A DNA stretch of 64,000 bases from an uncultured Helicobacteraceae bacterium. GTDB taxonomy: Bacteria > Campylobacterota > Campylobacteria > Campylobacterales > Helicobacteraceae. Shown here piece after piece: positions 18,851-28,373 of the stretch (position 1 is its first letter; each line of letters opens with the position of its first letter). The stretch is from positions 1 to 64,000 of the forward strand of contig CALUTR010000002.1 of the NCBI GenBank assembly GCA_944323755.1, read 5' to 3'. The translations under genes and the position numbers were made by a program. A model generated the notes under the pieces. That model was given only the letters and a program-made list of their open reading frames with translations. It did not search any database and was not told where the DNA came from.

Positions 18851-20602
18851 ATGAATAGCAGTGTCAATTATCAAGACTTTAGTGTTATTAATTCATGTGT
18901 AAAAACAATTGCCAATGATCTTGAAGAAAAATATAAAAAGAAAGTAGATAGTGGTGCATCATTTATCTTCTTTATTTTGGAGTATTTTTTCGATTTTCAA
19001 GAAGATCAGGTAGATGAAGCCATAAGTGATACACATTGTCTTAAAATTCTTGGTAGAGATGCCAGTAATGATAGTGGCGTGGATGCTATTTTTATAGATG
19101 AAGAAAATAAAATAGTTAATATTATTAATTGTAAATATGGAACCAAATTTGAAAATATCAATAAAAATTTTCCTTCAAATGAACTAGAAAAAATTTATTC
19201 TTTTATAGATAATTTATTTGCTAAAGATACTAAGAGTATTGAAAACGAAGTGCTTAAGGAAAAAAGCAAAGAAATATTCGCTCTCCAAAATAGTGGACAG
19301 ATATTGCATTTTAATATATTTTTCATTAGTAATTATTCTTGTGGAATCGAGAACAAAAAACTAGAATTATTTAAGACCAAAATCTCTAATCGTGAGCTAG
19401 GTAGATATATAACAATTAAAAATATAGTTCTTAAAGATTTAGTAGACAAAGTAATTAAACCCAATTGTCAAATTAATGCGCAAGTTAAGAGTATTGCTGG
19501 AAATTTCTTCGAAAAGAGTGAAGGTGGTAATCGAGCGCTTATTATGGAGTTGTATGCAAAAGATATTATAAGAATTGTAAGTGATAGTGAAGACATTAGA
19601 AATGATATTAACGCTGATTTAGCGGAGATTAGGAAAGCTAAAATTGAAGAAGCTTCGTTTAATGACAATGTACGCATTTATTTGCATCAAAGAACAAATG
19701 TAAATAAATCTATCAAGCAAACAGCTGAAGATGATATAGAATCTGCAAATTTTTTCTTCTATAATAATGGCATAACAATTATATGTGATGATATTGAGTA
19801 TCAAGGAAAAAGAGATACATTAATAAAACTAAAAAATATACAAATAGTTAATGGTAGCCAAACTATACATTCTTTAAAAGAAGCACTTGATGTGAGTGAT
19901 AATGTAGAGGATGTTTCATTATTATGTAAAATTTATCAAGTAAAAAATAATGATAATTTAAAGGCAAAAATTGCACAATATACAAATAATCAAAATCCAA
20001 TAAGGGGTAGGGATATATGCTCTGTAGATGAAATACAAATTAAACTAGAAAAAGAATTTGAAAAACTTGGGTTTTATTATGAGCGCAAAAAAGATCAATA
20101 TAAAAGAGAAGCATCAAAAGAAAAAAGACTTGATAGTGAAAAAATAGGTCAGATTTTAATGGTTTATAATTTAGGTAAACCTGCAGAGGCGAAAAGTAGA
20201 AAAAGTATGGTTTTTGGTGTTGATTATAGTAATATCTTTAACAGCGATATAAGTGCAGAAGATATACTCTATAAGTATGAACTATATACTTTTATAGAAA
20301 AGAAAAAACGAGAGTTATCAAATGCTTATTCGTTTTTAAAATATGCGACTTATTATATTTTATATTTTAGTGCAATTTATATTTACAAGAATAGTTTGAG
20401 TTTAAATAATTTAATCCTAAATAATGATAGTTGCGAGAAGATTTATGATTTTGCATTTACATGCGTAAAAAGGATTGTTGACAAAGAAAGGGAAAAGCAG
20501 GGTGATAATTTTTTGGAGAATGTGTTATTTAAAGGCAATATACCAAAAAACTATATATCTGAATTAGAACTAAGTACGGAATGCTTTAATTTAAAAATGT
20601 GA
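18851..20602 (+). CDS. AIPR-family (abortive phage infection) protein
   Basis: 583 residues. The central and C-terminal part fits the AIPR domain: NFFFYNNGITIICDDIEYQG, LKNIQIVNGSQTIHSLKEAL and AQYTNNQNPIRGRDI. The N-terminal part contains SGVDAIFIDEENKIVNIINC followed by KYG, a PD-(D/E)xK-like Asp...Cys-Lys strand pair, so a nuclease function is possible. The family is linked to abortive infection by phage. GGAG lies before the ATG. It sits directly after the guaA remnant and 12 bases before another nuclease-like gene, in a defence region. Confidence 0.8.
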   Translation: MNSSVNYQDFSVINSCVKTIANDLEEKYKKKVDSGASFIFFILEYFFDFQEDQVDEAISDTHCLKILGRDASNDSGVDAIFIDEENKIVNIINCKYGTKFENINKNFPSNELEKIYSFIDNLFAKDTKSIENEVLKEKSKEIFALQNSGQILHFNIFFISNYSCGIENKKLELFKTKISNRELGRYITIKNIVLKDLVDKVIKPNCQINAQVKSIAGNFFEKSEGGNRALIMELYAKDIIRIVSDSEDIRNDINADLAEIRKAKIEEASFNDNVRIYLHQRTNVNKSIKQTAEDDIESANFFFYNNGITIICDDIEYQGKRDTLIKLKNIQIVNGSQTIHSLKEALDVSDNVEDVSLLCKIYQVKNNDNLKAKIAQYTNNQNPIRGRDICSVDEIQIKLEKEFEKLGFYYERKKDQYKREASKEKRLDSEKIGQILMVYNLGKPAEAKSRKSMVFGVDYSNIFNSDISAEDILYKYELYTFIEKKKRELSNAYSFLKYATYYILYFSAIYIYKNSLSLNNLILNNDSCEKIYDFAFTCVKRIVDKEREKQGDNFLENVLFKGNIPKNYISELELSTECFNLKM

Positions 20603-20614
20603 TCTGAATTCCCT

Positions 20615-21565
20615 ATGCAAAAATATACATTTAGACAATTTATCATCGATGTTTTAGAATATCATCAAAATCCACTTACCATTATGGAGATTTGGAAGAG
20701 TGGTGTAGAAATGGGATTAGATAAGAAATTAAATAGTACTGGGAAAACGCCTTGGCACAATATTAGTGTATTGCTTTATACTGATATTAAAAATGAAGAT
20801 TCTCTTTTTTATATCACTTCCAAACAACCCACAACTTTTTATTTAAAAAACAAGGTAATTCCTACGCAATCCATTCAACTCCAAAAAGAACACCCAACAA
20901 CAAAACAGACTAAAGAGAACATAAAAGAACGCCCCCTCCACCCACTTTTAGTAAAATTCTTGTATGAAAATCCAAATTTTAATCTCTATTGTAAAACTAT
21001 TTTTCATGAAAAAAGCACAAAAAGCATAAGCGGACGTGATAAGTGGAATTATCCTGATATTGTGGGAGTGCATTTTCCTTTTGAAAATGACTACGAGCAA
21101 GAGACGTTAAGTTTATTAAAAAACACCCACCAATTTAACTTCAAACTCTATGCCTTTGAGCTCAAAGTGCGTCTTGCTTGGAGCAATCTTAAAGAATACT
21201 ATTTTCAAGCTGTGTCAAACTCTAGCTTTGCAAATGAGGGGTATTTGGTGGTTTTTGAGGAGTTTGATGATGAGATTTTAGAGGAACTTATACGCTTAAA
21301 TGCCAGCTTTGGCATTGGCGTGATAAAGTTAGAAACTAACACACTTGATAGTCGCATTATACTCCCTTCACACAAAAGAAATCTTGATATTACAACGCTT
21401 AATATGCTTGTGGAGAAAAATCCAAATTTTAAGGAATTTATCCAAACTATTAATGAAGATCTAGAGATTGGCAAACGCCATAGAATTTCTAAAAATAGAT
21501 ACGATATAATCTTAGATAATGAAGCGATACAAAAGCACATGGAAGCCAATAAATTTAATCTTTAA
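20615..21565 (+). CDS. HARE-HTH domain protein with nuclease-like C-terminus (COG2958-like)
   Basis: 316 residues. Residues 1-75 form a HARE-HTH (NPLTIMEIWKSGVEMGLDKK; TPWHNISVLLYTDI; PTTFYLKN), a winged helix that senses modified DNA in bacterial restriction contexts. The second half contains WNYPDIVGVHFPF and KLYAFELKVRLAWSNLKEYY, which fits a PD-(D/E)xK Asp...Glu-x-Lys nuclease core. It may be a modification-dependent or accessory restriction enzyme. It follows the AIPR gene by 12 bases and is probably cotranscribed. Confidence 0.7.
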   Translation: MQKYTFRQFIIDVLEYHQNPLTIMEIWKSGVEMGLDKKLNSTGKTPWHNISVLLYTDIKNEDSLFYITSKQPTTFYLKNKVIPTQSIQLQKEHPTTKQTKENIKERPLHPLLVKFLYENPNFNLYCKTIFHEKSTKSISGRDKWNYPDIVGVHFPFENDYEQETLSLLKNTHQFNFKLYAFELKVRLAWSNLKEYYFQAVSNSSFANEGYLVVFEEFDDEILEELIRLNASFGIGVIKLETNTLDSRIILPSHKRNLDITTLNMLVEKNPNFKEFIQTINEDLEIGKRHRISKNRYDIILDNEAIQKHMEANKFNL

Positions 21566-21608
21566 ATTTTACCTATAATGCTCCACTCACTTTTTTAAAG
21601 GCTCCCTT

Positions 21609-21995
21609 ATGCATTTTACAAAATTTGCTTTTAAAGCCTCGCTTTATTTTGTAGGCATTAGCATAGCACTAAGCGTTGTAATTATCTTAGGGCACAAAGC
21701 TTATATCGCTATTTTTGCAGAATCTTACTCTGCATTTCAAAATCCTTGGGGCAGAGATGACTATGCCTTGCGAATTTTAAATAAAAGCTATGTGCTAGAT
21801 GAAGAAGTATGGAATAAAAATCTATATGTTGCAAATGAATTTAAAGAAGATTCTAAACTACCAAAGCCCTATGATGAGATTTGTGCAAAATCCAAAAAAG
21901 AGTGGCAAAACCAAAAGCTTGAGATTATAGAAAATGGGATTTTAATCGCAAGTGGCAAAGTGCAAGATTGTAAAATTATATGGAAAAAGCAATGA
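21609..21995 (+). CDS. Hypothetical single-pass membrane protein
   Basis: 128 residues with one N-terminal membrane segment (ASLYFVGISIALSVVIILG) and a soluble remainder rich in Lys, Asp and Trp (NPWGRDDYALRILN). It probably faces the periplasm. Its TGA overlaps the next ATG, so the two are coupled. I do not recognise the family. Confidence 0.6.
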   Translation: MHFTKFAFKASLYFVGISIALSVVIILGHKAYIAIFAESYSAFQNPWGRDDYALRILNKSYVLDEEVWNKNLYVANEFKEDSKLPKPYDEICAKSKKEWQNQKLEIIENGILIASGKVQDCKIIWKKQ

Positions 21996-22564
21996 TAAGC
22001 AGAGAAAAGATAATAAAATATCTTAGAGTTTTGCCAGATGTATTGCTTGGAATTATAGTATTTATCGGTATGGTAGGGATTGGTGCGATTTTTTGGCTTT
22101 TTATTGTCCTTAGCTTGAGCGAAAAACCAAATAACTCTGATAGAGATATAGCACTGCATTTTGGGAGTTATGATACAGAGCATAGACGCACAGGCACTTG
22201 GGAGATAAAATCTAGCTATCTGCTAGATAATGGTAACGATGGCTCTTCACATATAGTTGGGGATTATGAAAAGGGCTTACGCGTTGGGGTATGGTGTATT
22301 AAAGATAGCTATGGCTATGAGGTGCAAGTCTATAATGAAGGAATTTTACAAGAGAGCTTGAGATTTGGTTGGAGCAATACAATAAGCTATGAACGCTATG
22401 AAAAGGGGATAATGCAAGAGAGTTTTTATTCTTGCTATATAGATCGGGATAACAATAAGGATTGTCTTACTAAAGCCACATTGCTTAATCTCACTAAGCG
22501 TTATAATGAATTAGTAGAAAAGCATTGTACTAAAGTAGCAATGAGATTTGCTATCTTGCCTTAG
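21992..22564 (+). CDS. Membrane-anchored protein with MORN-like repeats
   Basis: About 190 residues. ATG 21992 overlaps the previous stop (ATGA) and is preferred over the in-frame ATG at 21980. One membrane segment (VLLGIIVFIGMVGIGAIFWL) is followed by tandem motifs such as GTWEIKSSYLLDNG, GDYEKGLRVGVWCIKD and YNEGILQESLRFG, which resemble MORN/antitoxin-type beta hairpins. Function is unknown. It is paired with the preceding membrane protein. Confidence 0.55.
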   Translation: MISREKIIKYLRVLPDVLLGIIVFIGMVGIGAIFWLFIVLSLSEKPNNSDRDIALHFGSYDTEHRRTGTWEIKSSYLLDNGNDGSSHIVGDYEKGLRVGVWCIKDSYGYEVQVYNEGILQESLRFGWSNTISYERYEKGIMQESFYSCYIDRDNNKDCLTKATLLNLTKRYNELVEKHCTKVAMRFAILP

Positions 22565-22658
22565 ATGTAAAGGATTATTGTTGCATTTTTGAATTTTTTT
22601 ATTGTGAATATTGTGATTATTTTGTATTTAAAATTATTAATTAACTATCTTGTGTTAT

Positions 22659-22664
22659 TATAAT
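22659..22664 (+). promoter_or_regulatory. Probable -10 element for the YceI-like gene
   Basis: TATAAT lies about 30 bases before the ATG at 22694, with an upstream TGTG. The surrounding 130 bases are almost pure A/T and hold nothing else obvious. AAGGA at 22683-22687 is the ribosome binding site. Confidence 0.5.
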
Positions 22665-22693
22665 AATTCAATATTTTAATTTTAAGGATTTGA

Positions 22694-23257
22694 ATGAAAA
22701 AGTATCTTTTTTTGTCATTACTAGCATCGGCTATGATTTATGCAAATGGAATTGATGTAAAAAGTGTAAAAATTGAATTTGAAGGGTATAAAACTCCTGA
22801 TATGGTTGGCACAAAGGGTGTATTTAAAAACTCAAAGCTTACTTTTGGTAAAGATTCTTCTTCTTTAAGTTCTCAATTAAAAGGCGCTAATGCTGTTTTG
22901 TCTCCAAATGATATAGATATGGGCGATAATAATGGAGTTATCACTACAAATATAATTGAGACTTTTTTTAAGGTGTTAAATTCTAAATCAGACATAAAAG
23001 TGAGTTTTGAGAATATTGTCGAAGGTAAAGATAAGGGTGTAATTAGCGCTAAAGTTACTATTGGGAAACAAAGTGATATAGTTCCAATGATTTATAATAT
23101 CAAAGATGGGAAGCTTGTGGCAAAAGGAACTCTTGATTTACATACTTTTTCAAATGGTGCAAAAGCGTTACAAGCATTAAGTGGTGTTGCTGCTGGCCAT
23201 ATGGGTATTAGCTGGTCTGTGGTTGATATTGTATTTAGTGCGGATTTAGCAAAATAA
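22694..23257 (+). CDS. YceI-like periplasmic protein
   Basis: 187 residues with a cleavable signal peptide (MKKYLFLSLLASAMIYANG). The body fits the YceI lipocalin-like fold: VKIEFEGYKTPDMVGTKGVF at the N-terminus, the central IKVSFENIVEG, and the C-terminal strands LVAKGTLDLHTFSNGAKAL and WSVVDIVFSADL. YceI proteins bind isoprenoid or other lipids in the periplasm. It is monocistronic, with its own promoter and a hairpin directly downstream. Confidence 0.8.
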   Translation: MKKYLFLSLLASAMIYANGIDVKSVKIEFEGYKTPDMVGTKGVFKNSKLTFGKDSSSLSSQLKGANAVLSPNDIDMGDNNGVITTNIIETFFKVLNSKSDIKVSFENIVEGKDKGVISAKVTIGKQSDIVPMIYNIKDGKLVAKGTLDLHTFSNGAKALQALSGVAAGHMGISWSVVDIVFSADLAK

Positions 23258-23265
23258 ATTATAAA

Positions 23266-23296
23266 TTTAAAAGATTCTAATTTAGAATCTTTTAAA
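23266..23296. terminator. Bidirectional terminator between yceI and the glycan cluster
   Basis: A 15-base perfect inverted repeat (TTTAAAAGATTCTAA and its complement, with one base between) lies between two convergent genes. It can form a hairpin on either strand, followed by A/T-rich sequence. It would close the plus-strand yceI transcript and the very long minus-strand cluster. Confidence 0.7.
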
Positions 23297-23318
23297 AAAC
23301 TATACATTTCTGCAAAAT

Positions 23319-24296
23319 TTATTTTATTAATAATGCTTTTATTTTTTTGTATATAAATCTTACTTGTTTGTGTATGCCTAGTTTATGAAGGCTTTTTTCA
23401 ACTATATCTCTTTTATATGAATAAAATGCTCTATAAGTATTTTTTGCTATTTTTGTATCTAACTGTATATCTTTTACTAATTTTGGCAGGAAGTCATTGA
23501 TGAGTTTTTGATTTTGCCAATTTTTATCCGTTCCACAATGTTCCCCTCTACCATCGTGCCCTCTATTTACCGATAATGGCTTGATTGGATAGATTGTATA
23601 TCTATTTTGTTTAAACATATTGTAGCACACGATCACATCTCCATATTTTTTATTTTTTGCTAGCATATCTTTTAATATTTCAAGCATATGTCTTGATATA
23701 GAGTTGAATCTTTCTACTTCTTTTTTATTGTTTAAAAAGTTGTTAATATCTTTGATTTCAAAATCTATATCATTGTATCTATCTCTCCAGATTCCAGTAC
23801 CCCAAGGAGAATACATTTGTAATATATATACTTCGTGTGGATAGCTTTTATATGTAATATTTTTATAATGCGTATGAGATGCAATAGACATAATCCTTTT
23901 ATCATCTTTATAAAACTCTAAAGCATTATTCATATATTCTAAAAATCTATTTGACACTAAAATATCATCTTCAAAAATGATCAACCTATCATATTTACTG
24001 AAAATATAATTCATAGCATCTCTTATAGAATCAAAGCTCCCTTTATTTTTATCCCAAAATATTCCTTCTACTTTTTTAAAATATTGCTTATTGTCAAGTT
24101 CTTTTATATATGTTCTTATTTTATTGATTATTTGTTGATGTTTTGTATCGTATGCATTATCTGATACTATATAAACATTTGTATGCTTTGCTAGATCATT
24201 GTTTTTTAAGTGTGTTATAGCATTTTGGAGGCAATCTAGACGATCATATATCGTAATTAAAACTGGTGATAGATTGTTGATATTAGGCTGCTTCAT
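23319..24296 (-). CDS. Glycosyltransferase, GT-A fold (HlpA/GNT-I-like)
   Basis: 325 residues. The N-terminus is PVLITIYDRLDCLQNAITHL. The nucleotide/metal motif is DRLIIFEDDILVSNRFLEYM (EDD), followed by YKDDKRIMSIASHTHY and SPWGTGIWRDRY. Two other genes in the cluster (30202 and 31095) share this layout. It should transfer a sugar to the growing glycan on the cytoplasmic side. It is the last gene of the cluster and overlaps the 3' end of ugd by 14 bases. Confidence 0.8.
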   Translation of the reverse strand: MKQPNINNLSPVLITIYDRLDCLQNAITHLKNNDLAKHTNVYIVSDNAYDTKHQQIINKIRTYIKELDNKQYFKKVEGIFWDKNKGSFDSIRDAMNYIFSKYDRLIIFEDDILVSNRFLEYMNNALEFYKDDKRIMSIASHTHYKNITYKSYPHEVYILQMYSPWGTGIWRDRYNDIDFEIKDINNFLNNKKEVERFNSISRHMLEILKDMLAKNKKYGDVIVCYNMFKQNRYTIYPIKPLSVNRGHDGRGEHCGTDKNWQNQKLINDFLPKLVKDIQLDTKIAKNTYRAFYSYKRDIVEKSLHKLGIHKQVRFIYKKIKALLIK

Positions 24297-25665
24297 CGTT
24301 GCAGCCTTTTTTGAAGTTGGTTAGATGTAGTTTAGATTCTAAATAGAATCTTAAATAATGTGATTCCCCCCCCCCTATATAATAATATTCAAATTCATTC
24401 AATTCTATATCCTTATAAATATTTCTACCATCAAAAATGATTAGATTTTTTAATTTATCTTTTATTATTTTGAAATCTGGATTGCGAAATTCTTTCCATT
24501 CAGTCATAATAATCAAAGCATCTGCGTTATCTATAGCATCGTATTTGTTATTATAATATTTCACATTGGGGAAAATCGCTTTCATATTGATATTTGCTTG
24601 TGGATCATAGCATTGTATCATTGCATTACTTTGTAATAATTTTTGCATTAGATATATGCTAGGAGCTTCCCTTATATCATCTGTTTCTGGTTTAAAACTA
24701 AGCCCCCATATGCAAAATATTTTATTATCTAGATTTTCACCAAATCTTTTTATTATTTTATTTGCTATTAAATTTTTTTGGTATTCATTTACATATTCTA
24801 TTGCATCGAGTATTTTTGTTTCTACATTATTTTGTTTTGCTATAAATGATAAAGCTTGAATATCTTTTGGAAAACAGCTTCCACCATACCCGCAACCTGG
24901 ATATATAAAGCTATATCCAATCCTAGAATCAGACCCTATCCCAACTCTAACATCATTAATATTTGCACCTACTTTTTCACAAATTTGACTCATTTCATTT
25001 ATGAAGCTTATTTTTGTGGCTAATAGCGCATTTGATGCATATTTTGACATTTCTGCAGATTCTCTATCCATTGTTATTATTCTATTGCTTTTTAGTATAA
25101 ATGGTGAGTATAGATTTTTTATGATTTTTGTCGCTTTTTGGCTTTTACTACCGATGATTATTCTATCAGGTGACATAAAATCTCTAATTGCAACTCCTTC
25201 TTTTAAAAATTCAGGATTTGATACTACATCAAATGTTGCATTTTTATTCTTTAGATTCTTATTTATTATATTTTCTACCATTTTTGCACTACCAATTGGC
25301 ATAGTGGATTTATTAACTATGATTGTGTAGTTTTCTATGTATTGTGATAAATCTTTTGCTACTTCTTTGACATAGTTCATGTTTGCACTACCATCTGTAT
25401 CCATTGGCGTTCCAACCGCAATAAAAATGATATCCGCATTTTTGTATGCGATTTCTTTTTGCGTTGTAAATGTTATATTATTTTTTTCTTTATTATTTGT
25501 GATTAATTCTTTTAGTCCTGGTTCATATATCGGAATGATGCCATTTTGTAGTTTCTTTATTTTTTCTTCATCTGAATCTAGCATCGTTATATTATTACCA
25601 ACTTCACTAAAGCACGCCCCTGCGACTAATCCTACATATCCACTGCCTACTATTGTGATATTCAA
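24283..25665 (-). CDS. ugd: UDP-glucose 6-dehydrogenase with tract-encoded tail
   Basis: 460 residues. The NAD site is [20 protein letters not shown] and the catalytic Cys is in [14 protein letters not shown]. The UDP-binding domain ends IIFDGRNIY, where most family members stop soon after. Here G10 (24366-24375) gives [11 protein letters not shown] and a tail of about 30 residues. It oxidises UDP-glucose to UDP-glucuronate. The TTG start (25665) has GGAGGG upstream and overlaps the uxs stop. G9 would end the protein after IGGGNHII, and G11 after about 15 tail residues. Either leaves the catalytic core intact but ends away from the next start. Confidence 0.92.
   Translation of the reverse strand: MNITIVGSGYVGLVAGACFSEVGNNITMLDSDEEKIKKLQNGIIPIYEPGLKELITNNKEKNNITFTTQKEIAYKNADIIFIAVGTPMDTDGSANMNYVKEVAKDLSQYIENYTIIVNKSTMPIGSAKMVENIINKNLKNKNATFDVVSNPEFLKEGVAIRDFMSPDRIIIGSKSQKATKIIKNLYSPFILKSNRIITMDRESAEMSKYASNALLATKISFINEMSQICEKVGANINDVRVGIGSDSRIGYSFIYPGCGYGGSCFPKDIQALSFIAKQNNVETKILDAIEYVNEYQKNLIANKIIKRFGENLDNKIFCIWGLSFKPETDDIREAPSIYLMQKLLQSNAMIQCYDPQANINMKAIFPNVKYYNNKYDAIDNADALIIMTEWKEFRNPDFKIIKDKLKNLIIFDGRNIYKDIELNEFEYYYIGGGESHYLRFYLESKLHLTNFKKGCNDEAA
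24366..24375 (-). repeat. G10 tract, tail of ugd
   Basis: Context on the minus strand is TATA-G10-AATCAC. The present length gives the long tail overlapping the next gene; G9 and G11 stop early. Confidence 0.9.
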
Positions 25666-26609
25666 ATTTTACCCTCCATAATATTATTAAAGTATGCTAT
25701 CGTCTTTTGCAAACCCTCTTTTAGTTGGATTTTTGGTTCCCAATTTAACTCGCTCTTTGCTAGGGTTATATCTGGTTGGCGTTGCTTTGGATCATCTGAA
25801 GGCAATGGCTTAAAGACAAGCTTTGATTGAGATTGTGTAAGTTCAAGCACATTTTGTGCAAGTTCTAGCATACTAAATTCATTGGGATTGCCTATATTTA
25901 CAGGGCCATAGAATCCATCTCTGCTATCCATAAGTGCGATCATTCCATTTATCAAATCATCGACATAGCAAAAGCTTCGTGTCTGCTTGCCATCACCATA
26001 AATTGTAATATCTTCGCCTTTAAGTGCTTGAATGATGAAATTACTCACTACTCTTCCGTCATTTGGGTGCATTCTTGGACCATAAGTATTAAAAATCCTC
26101 ATCACCTTGATATTGACATTATGTTGCCTCTGATAGTCAAAAAAGAGTGTTTCCGCACATCGTTTCCCCTCATCATAGCACGCACGAATGCCAATTGGAT
26201 TGACACAACCTCGATAAGATTCTATTTGTGGATGCACTTCTGGATCGCCATAAACTTCGCTTGTGCTGGCTTGCAGGATTTTAGCTTTTGTGCGCTTAGC
26301 AAGCCCTAGCATATTAATAGCACCCACTACAGAGGTTTTAGTCGTTTGCACAGGGTCAAATTGATAATGAATAGGACTTGCAGGACACGCGAGATTATAA
26401 ATCTCATCAACCTCTACATACAGTGGGAAGGTTACATCGTGGCGCATAAACTCAAATCTTGGATTACTTAATAAATGCAAGATATTTTGCTTCGTGCCAG
26501 TGAAGAGGTTATCCACGCAAAGCACTTCATCGCCACGGGCTAAAAGCTTCTCACAAAGATGTGAGCCTAAAAACCCAGCTCCACCGGTTACTAGAATCTT
26601 TTTTGTCAT
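25662..26609 (-). CDS. UDP-glucuronate decarboxylase (UDP-xylose synthase)
   Basis: 315 residues. Extended SDR with [20 protein letters not shown], substrate loop [19 protein letters not shown], catalytic ACYDEGKR (Tyr-x3-Lys) and [20 protein letters not shown], a close match to UXS. It turns UDP-glucuronate into UDP-xylose. It lies immediately before ugd, so the pair makes UDP-xylose from UDP-glucose. It is visibly richer in G+C and lacks a G tract, unlike its neighbours, which may reflect separate acquisition. Confidence 0.92.
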   Translation of the reverse strand: MTKKILVTGGAGFLGSHLCEKLLARGDEVLCVDNLFTGTKQNILHLLSNPRFEFMRHDVTFPLYVEVDEIYNLACPASPIHYQFDPVQTTKTSVVGAINMLGLAKRTKAKILQASTSEVYGDPEVHPQIESYRGCVNPIGIRACYDEGKRCAETLFFDYQRQHNVNIKVMRIFNTYGPRMHPNDGRVVSNFIIQALKGEDITIYGDGKQTRSFCYVDDLINGMIALMDSRDGFYGPVNIGNPNEFSMLELAQNVLELTQSQSKLVFKPLPSDDPKQRQPDITLAKSELNWEPKIQLKEGLQKTIAYFNNIMEGKI

Positions 26610-26615
26610 AAATAT

Positions 26616-27495
26616 TTAATCTCCATTTGGTATTGCAAGTAGATATATTTCATCACTTGGGTGAAATATCGATAATTTTAAAACCTTAAAATTATACTCT
26701 AAATTAAGGTTTTCTAATAACGCTTTAGCACCGAAAAATTGCTCTATATTGTGATAAATTGATACTGCAAGTATTGGTCTATTTTGTCTTATGGTATTTA
26801 TCGCTCCATTTAATGCTAGCATCTCATATCCTTCAATATCCATTTTGATAAATCCGATTTCACCCCCCCCCCATAGCCATATTTTCTAGAATCGTATCGA
26901 TATTTGTGAAATGATTTATTGTTTTATTGATTGGTATTACATTATTTAGATTAAATTTTTTGATATTGTATTGCAACTGTGTGAAATGATCTTTGTCTGC
27001 TTCAATTGATATGATTTTCTTTGGATTGTATAGATTGAAAATATATGCAGAATCTCCATTGTATGCCCCAAGATCTATTATTATTTTATTTGTGATAAAT
27101 TTATCTATTTGATCTTGATTTAGGAATTTAAGCCCATTGTGATAATAGTATGTTTCACTTGCAAAATAATTATACTTAAATGCATAGCGGCAGTGTAGCT
27201 TTTCTTTGATTATCTTTTCTTGCATTGTTAGTTCATATTCATTAAATAATGTATTTTTATGGATAAGAGCTTTTTGATTTTTTCGTGGTGTCGTGCAGAT
27301 TAATCTCTCTAATACCAAGTCTATTATTGATTTGGAATCCTCATTAAGATTGTTTTTTAGTTTTGCTAATTCTTTTGGAAGATCATTTTTAAAAATAAAA
27401 TCTTTAAAACTATCGGCCCAATTGTATCCGATATCAACATAATCATCAAATCTATTTAATCTCAATAATTTTTTTATCATTTTCTTTATTTTCAT
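26616..27495 (-). pseudogene. FkbM-family methyltransferase, phase OFF
   Basis: The ATG at 27495 opens a frame with the AdoMet motif IDLGAYNGDSAYIFNLY and KKIISIEADKDHFTQLQYN, and it ends NMAMGGG and TGA directly after G10 (26863-26872). The missing part continues in another frame as EIGFIKMDIEGYEMLALNGA to NGD. With G9 (or G12) the two join as AMGGGEIGFIKMDIEGYE, a full protein of about 292 residues. It is therefore a switchable gene caught OFF rather than a decayed one. FkbM enzymes O-methylate sugars. Confidence 0.9.
26863..26872 (-). repeat. G10 tract, FkbM gene, OFF
   Basis: Context GCTAT-G10-TGAAATC. TGA follows at once at this length. G9 or G12 restores the frame. Confidence 0.92.
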
Positions 27496-27497
27496 AT

Positions 27498-28373
27498 TTA
27501 GCCCTTTAGGATTCTAAGTATTAATGTGATTTTTTGTATCACTGGAATTGGTGTTAGAAGCGTGATCCTTATGTATTTTGTTTTTTCTTTACTTAGTAAA
27601 AACTCTAAATATAAGCTTGATGCGGAGAATCTAATCGTGTTTTTATTGATTAAGAAATCAAATAACTTTGATATGCTTAATTCGCGTTTGAAAAGATAGT
27701 GTGTATCAAATTTCTTTCCGTAATGATTGTTTTGTCCGTGGATTCTGTATTTGATACCATAAAAATCAAGAAAATAAATATTTGCACCACTTAGACTAGC
27801 ACCCCATATTATGCAGTCATCAGCGCGGATTCTCCATTCTTGCTCAAATGGTATAGGTAGTATCTTTTCAAGCATAGATTTTTTAATGCTAATGGTTGAA
27901 GTGGGATTGCCTATATATTCTTTAAGGAAATATGCCTTATATAATCCAAAACCAAGCATCCCATCTTTAAAGCGTGGTTTACATCGTGTGAGATCTCCAT
28001 TTGGCTTTATTTTCTCTGTGTTGCAAAACATAAAATCGATTTGTGGATTTTTGTTATATATATCTATGCAAGTTTGTATGTAATTTGTATTCATTAAATC
28101 ATCAGCATCTAAAAAGAATACTATTTCACAATCATCACTTAATGCTTCAAATCCTGCATTAAAGGCACTTAATTGACCGCCATTTGGTTTATCAATAATT
28201 TTGATATTTTCAATAGATTTGATTTTTTGCATTGAATCATCACTGCTGCCATCATTAACTACTATGATTTCACAATTTGGATAATTTTGCGCCTTTACTG
28301 AATTGATGCATTCAATGATAAATTCTGCATAGTTGAAAAGATTGATTAATACTGCGACTTTTGTGTTCATCAT
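27498..28373 (-). CDS. Family 2 glycosyltransferase
   Basis: 291 residues. The GT2 fold is clear: VAVLINLFNYAEFIIECINS, IIVVNDGSSDDSMQKIKSI, DKPNGGQLSAFNAGFEALS, then the DxD motif FFLDADDLMNTNY and a C-terminal WRIRADDCIIWGASLS. It transfers a sugar from a nucleotide donor. The ATG at 28373 overlaps the radical SAM stop (ATGA), implying coupling. Confidence 0.88.
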   Translation of the reverse strand: MMNTKVAVLINLFNYAEFIIECINSVKAQNYPNCEIIVVNDGSSDDSMQKIKSIENIKIIDKPNGGQLSAFNAGFEALSDDCEIVFFLDADDLMNTNYIQTCIDIYNKNPQIDFMFCNTEKIKPNGDLTRCKPRFKDGMLGFGLYKAYFLKEYIGNPTSTISIKKSMLEKILPIPFEQEWRIRADDCIIWGASLSGANIYFLDFYGIKYRIHGQNNHYGKKFDTHYLFKRELSISKLFDFLINKNTIRFSASSLYLEFLLSKEKTKYIRITLLTPIPVIQKITLILRILKG

